DNA of 64,000 nt from JAEXOD01 sp963663265. GTDB lineage: Bacteria > Bacteroidota > Ignavibacteria > Ignavibacteriales > Melioribacteraceae. The DNA lies in contig CAXXXM010000002.1 of the NCBI GenBank assembly GCA_963663265.2, positions 434,001 to 498,000 on the forward strand, given 5' to 3'. This document shows, piece by piece, positions 63,706 to 64,000 of this stretch. The position numbers and the translations under genes are program-made. The notes under the pieces are model-generated. The model was not told where the DNA came from, did no database searches, and saw nothing but the letters and a program-made list of their open reading frames with translations. The first letter of the stretch is position 1, and each line of letters opens with the position of its first letter.

Positions 63706-64000
63706 TTAGATCTTAATTATTTTATAATTTTTATAACCATGATAACTTTCAAAAGCCGCAGTTTTTACCACAGTTGCAATTGGAACCGCCAACAACATTC
63801 CAACTACACCTAAAAACTGATTACCAATAATTATTAAAATTATTATTACCAGAGGATGTAAATCGGTTGATTTAGAAAATATATTTGGCTGAACAAAGCC
63901 GTTATCAAAAGTATAAATAAGTAAAAATGTAAAAGTAATACTTGGCAGCATAGAAAAATCACCAAATTGCAAAAGCGAAATTAATATTGCCGGAAGACCA
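63706..64000 (-). CDS. AI-2E family transporter-like membrane protein (partial)
   Basis: Only the C-terminal part is present; the frame is open to the right edge (GLPAILISLLQFGDF at the edge). Membrane helices and the motif FDNGFVQPNIFSKSTDLHPL, then IIIGNQFLGVVGMLLAVPIATVVK, are typical of the C-terminal half of AI-2E/PerM-type proteins, which include sodium/proton antiporters and suggested autoinducer exporters. It ends 208 bases upstream of dnaK, on the same strand. The substrate is unknown. Confidence 0.88.
   Translation of the reverse strand, partial: GLPAILISLLQFGDFSMLPSITFTFLLIYTFDNGFVQPNIFSKSTDLHPLVIIILIIIGNQFLGVVGMLLAVPIATVVKTAAFESYHGYKNYKIIKI

Overview
The window is AT-rich DNA from a Gram-negative bacterium of the Bacteroidota/Chlorobiota/Ignavibacteriota group. 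The best pointer is the secreted protein at 20460-22061, which ends in a type IX secretion (Por) sorting domain written in the style of Ignavibacteria. Compact co-directional operons, AGGA/GGAG ribosome sites and a meso-DAP-type MurE fit this. Assignment below that level is inference.

Layout. (1) 1-18098, minus strand: a near-continuous operon for a surface polysaccharide (dTDP-glucose dehydratase, outer-membrane SLBB exporter, chain-length regulator, Wzy-type polymerase, Wzx flippase, five glycosyltransferases, UDP-GlcNAc 2-epimerase, an initiating phosphoglycosyl transferase, and an L-2-hydroxyglutarate oxidase), running into accA and the start of a hot-dog thioesterase cut by the window edge. 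(2) 18214-22061: two methyltransferases and the type IX cargo protein. (3) 22241-38244, minus strand: a complete division and cell-wall (dcw) cluster, mraZ-rsmH-ftsL-ftsI-murE-murF-mraY-murD-ftsW-murG-murC-ftsQ-ftsA-ftsZ, without murB or ddl. (4) 38802-42538, plus strand: a GH20-type hexosaminidase, a small membrane protein and a short-chain dehydrogenase. (5) 42540-43900: non-coding DNA with palindromes and three tandem 211-bp repeats. (6) 43930-46456: FmdB-type zinc ribbon protein, a lipoprotein and a metallophosphoesterase lipoprotein. (7) 46711-58417: a compact virion-building cluster related to Mu-like phages. (8) 58418-61500: non-coding repeats with four 103-bp tandem units, the last one split by an intact IS1182-like element. 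(9) 61551-64000: dnaK and the 3' part of an AI-2E-type membrane protein gene.

The most interesting part is region 7. It codes for a small and a large terminase, portal, protease/scaffold, capsid, gp36- and gp37-like head completion proteins, a probable tail tube, chaperones, a very short tape-measure candidate, a tail hub candidate, an amidase and a holin-like protein, all with open frames. It has no transposase, integrase, repressor, replication gene or tail fibre in the window. The packaging genes and the capsid/tail genes diverge from one 0.2-kb control region that holds a perfect 10-bp inverted repeat. It also contains a glycosyltransferase-like gene. This looks like a domesticated particle, possibly a gene transfer agent, or else a decayed Mu-like prophage whose early genes have been lost. 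The sequence alone cannot decide between these.
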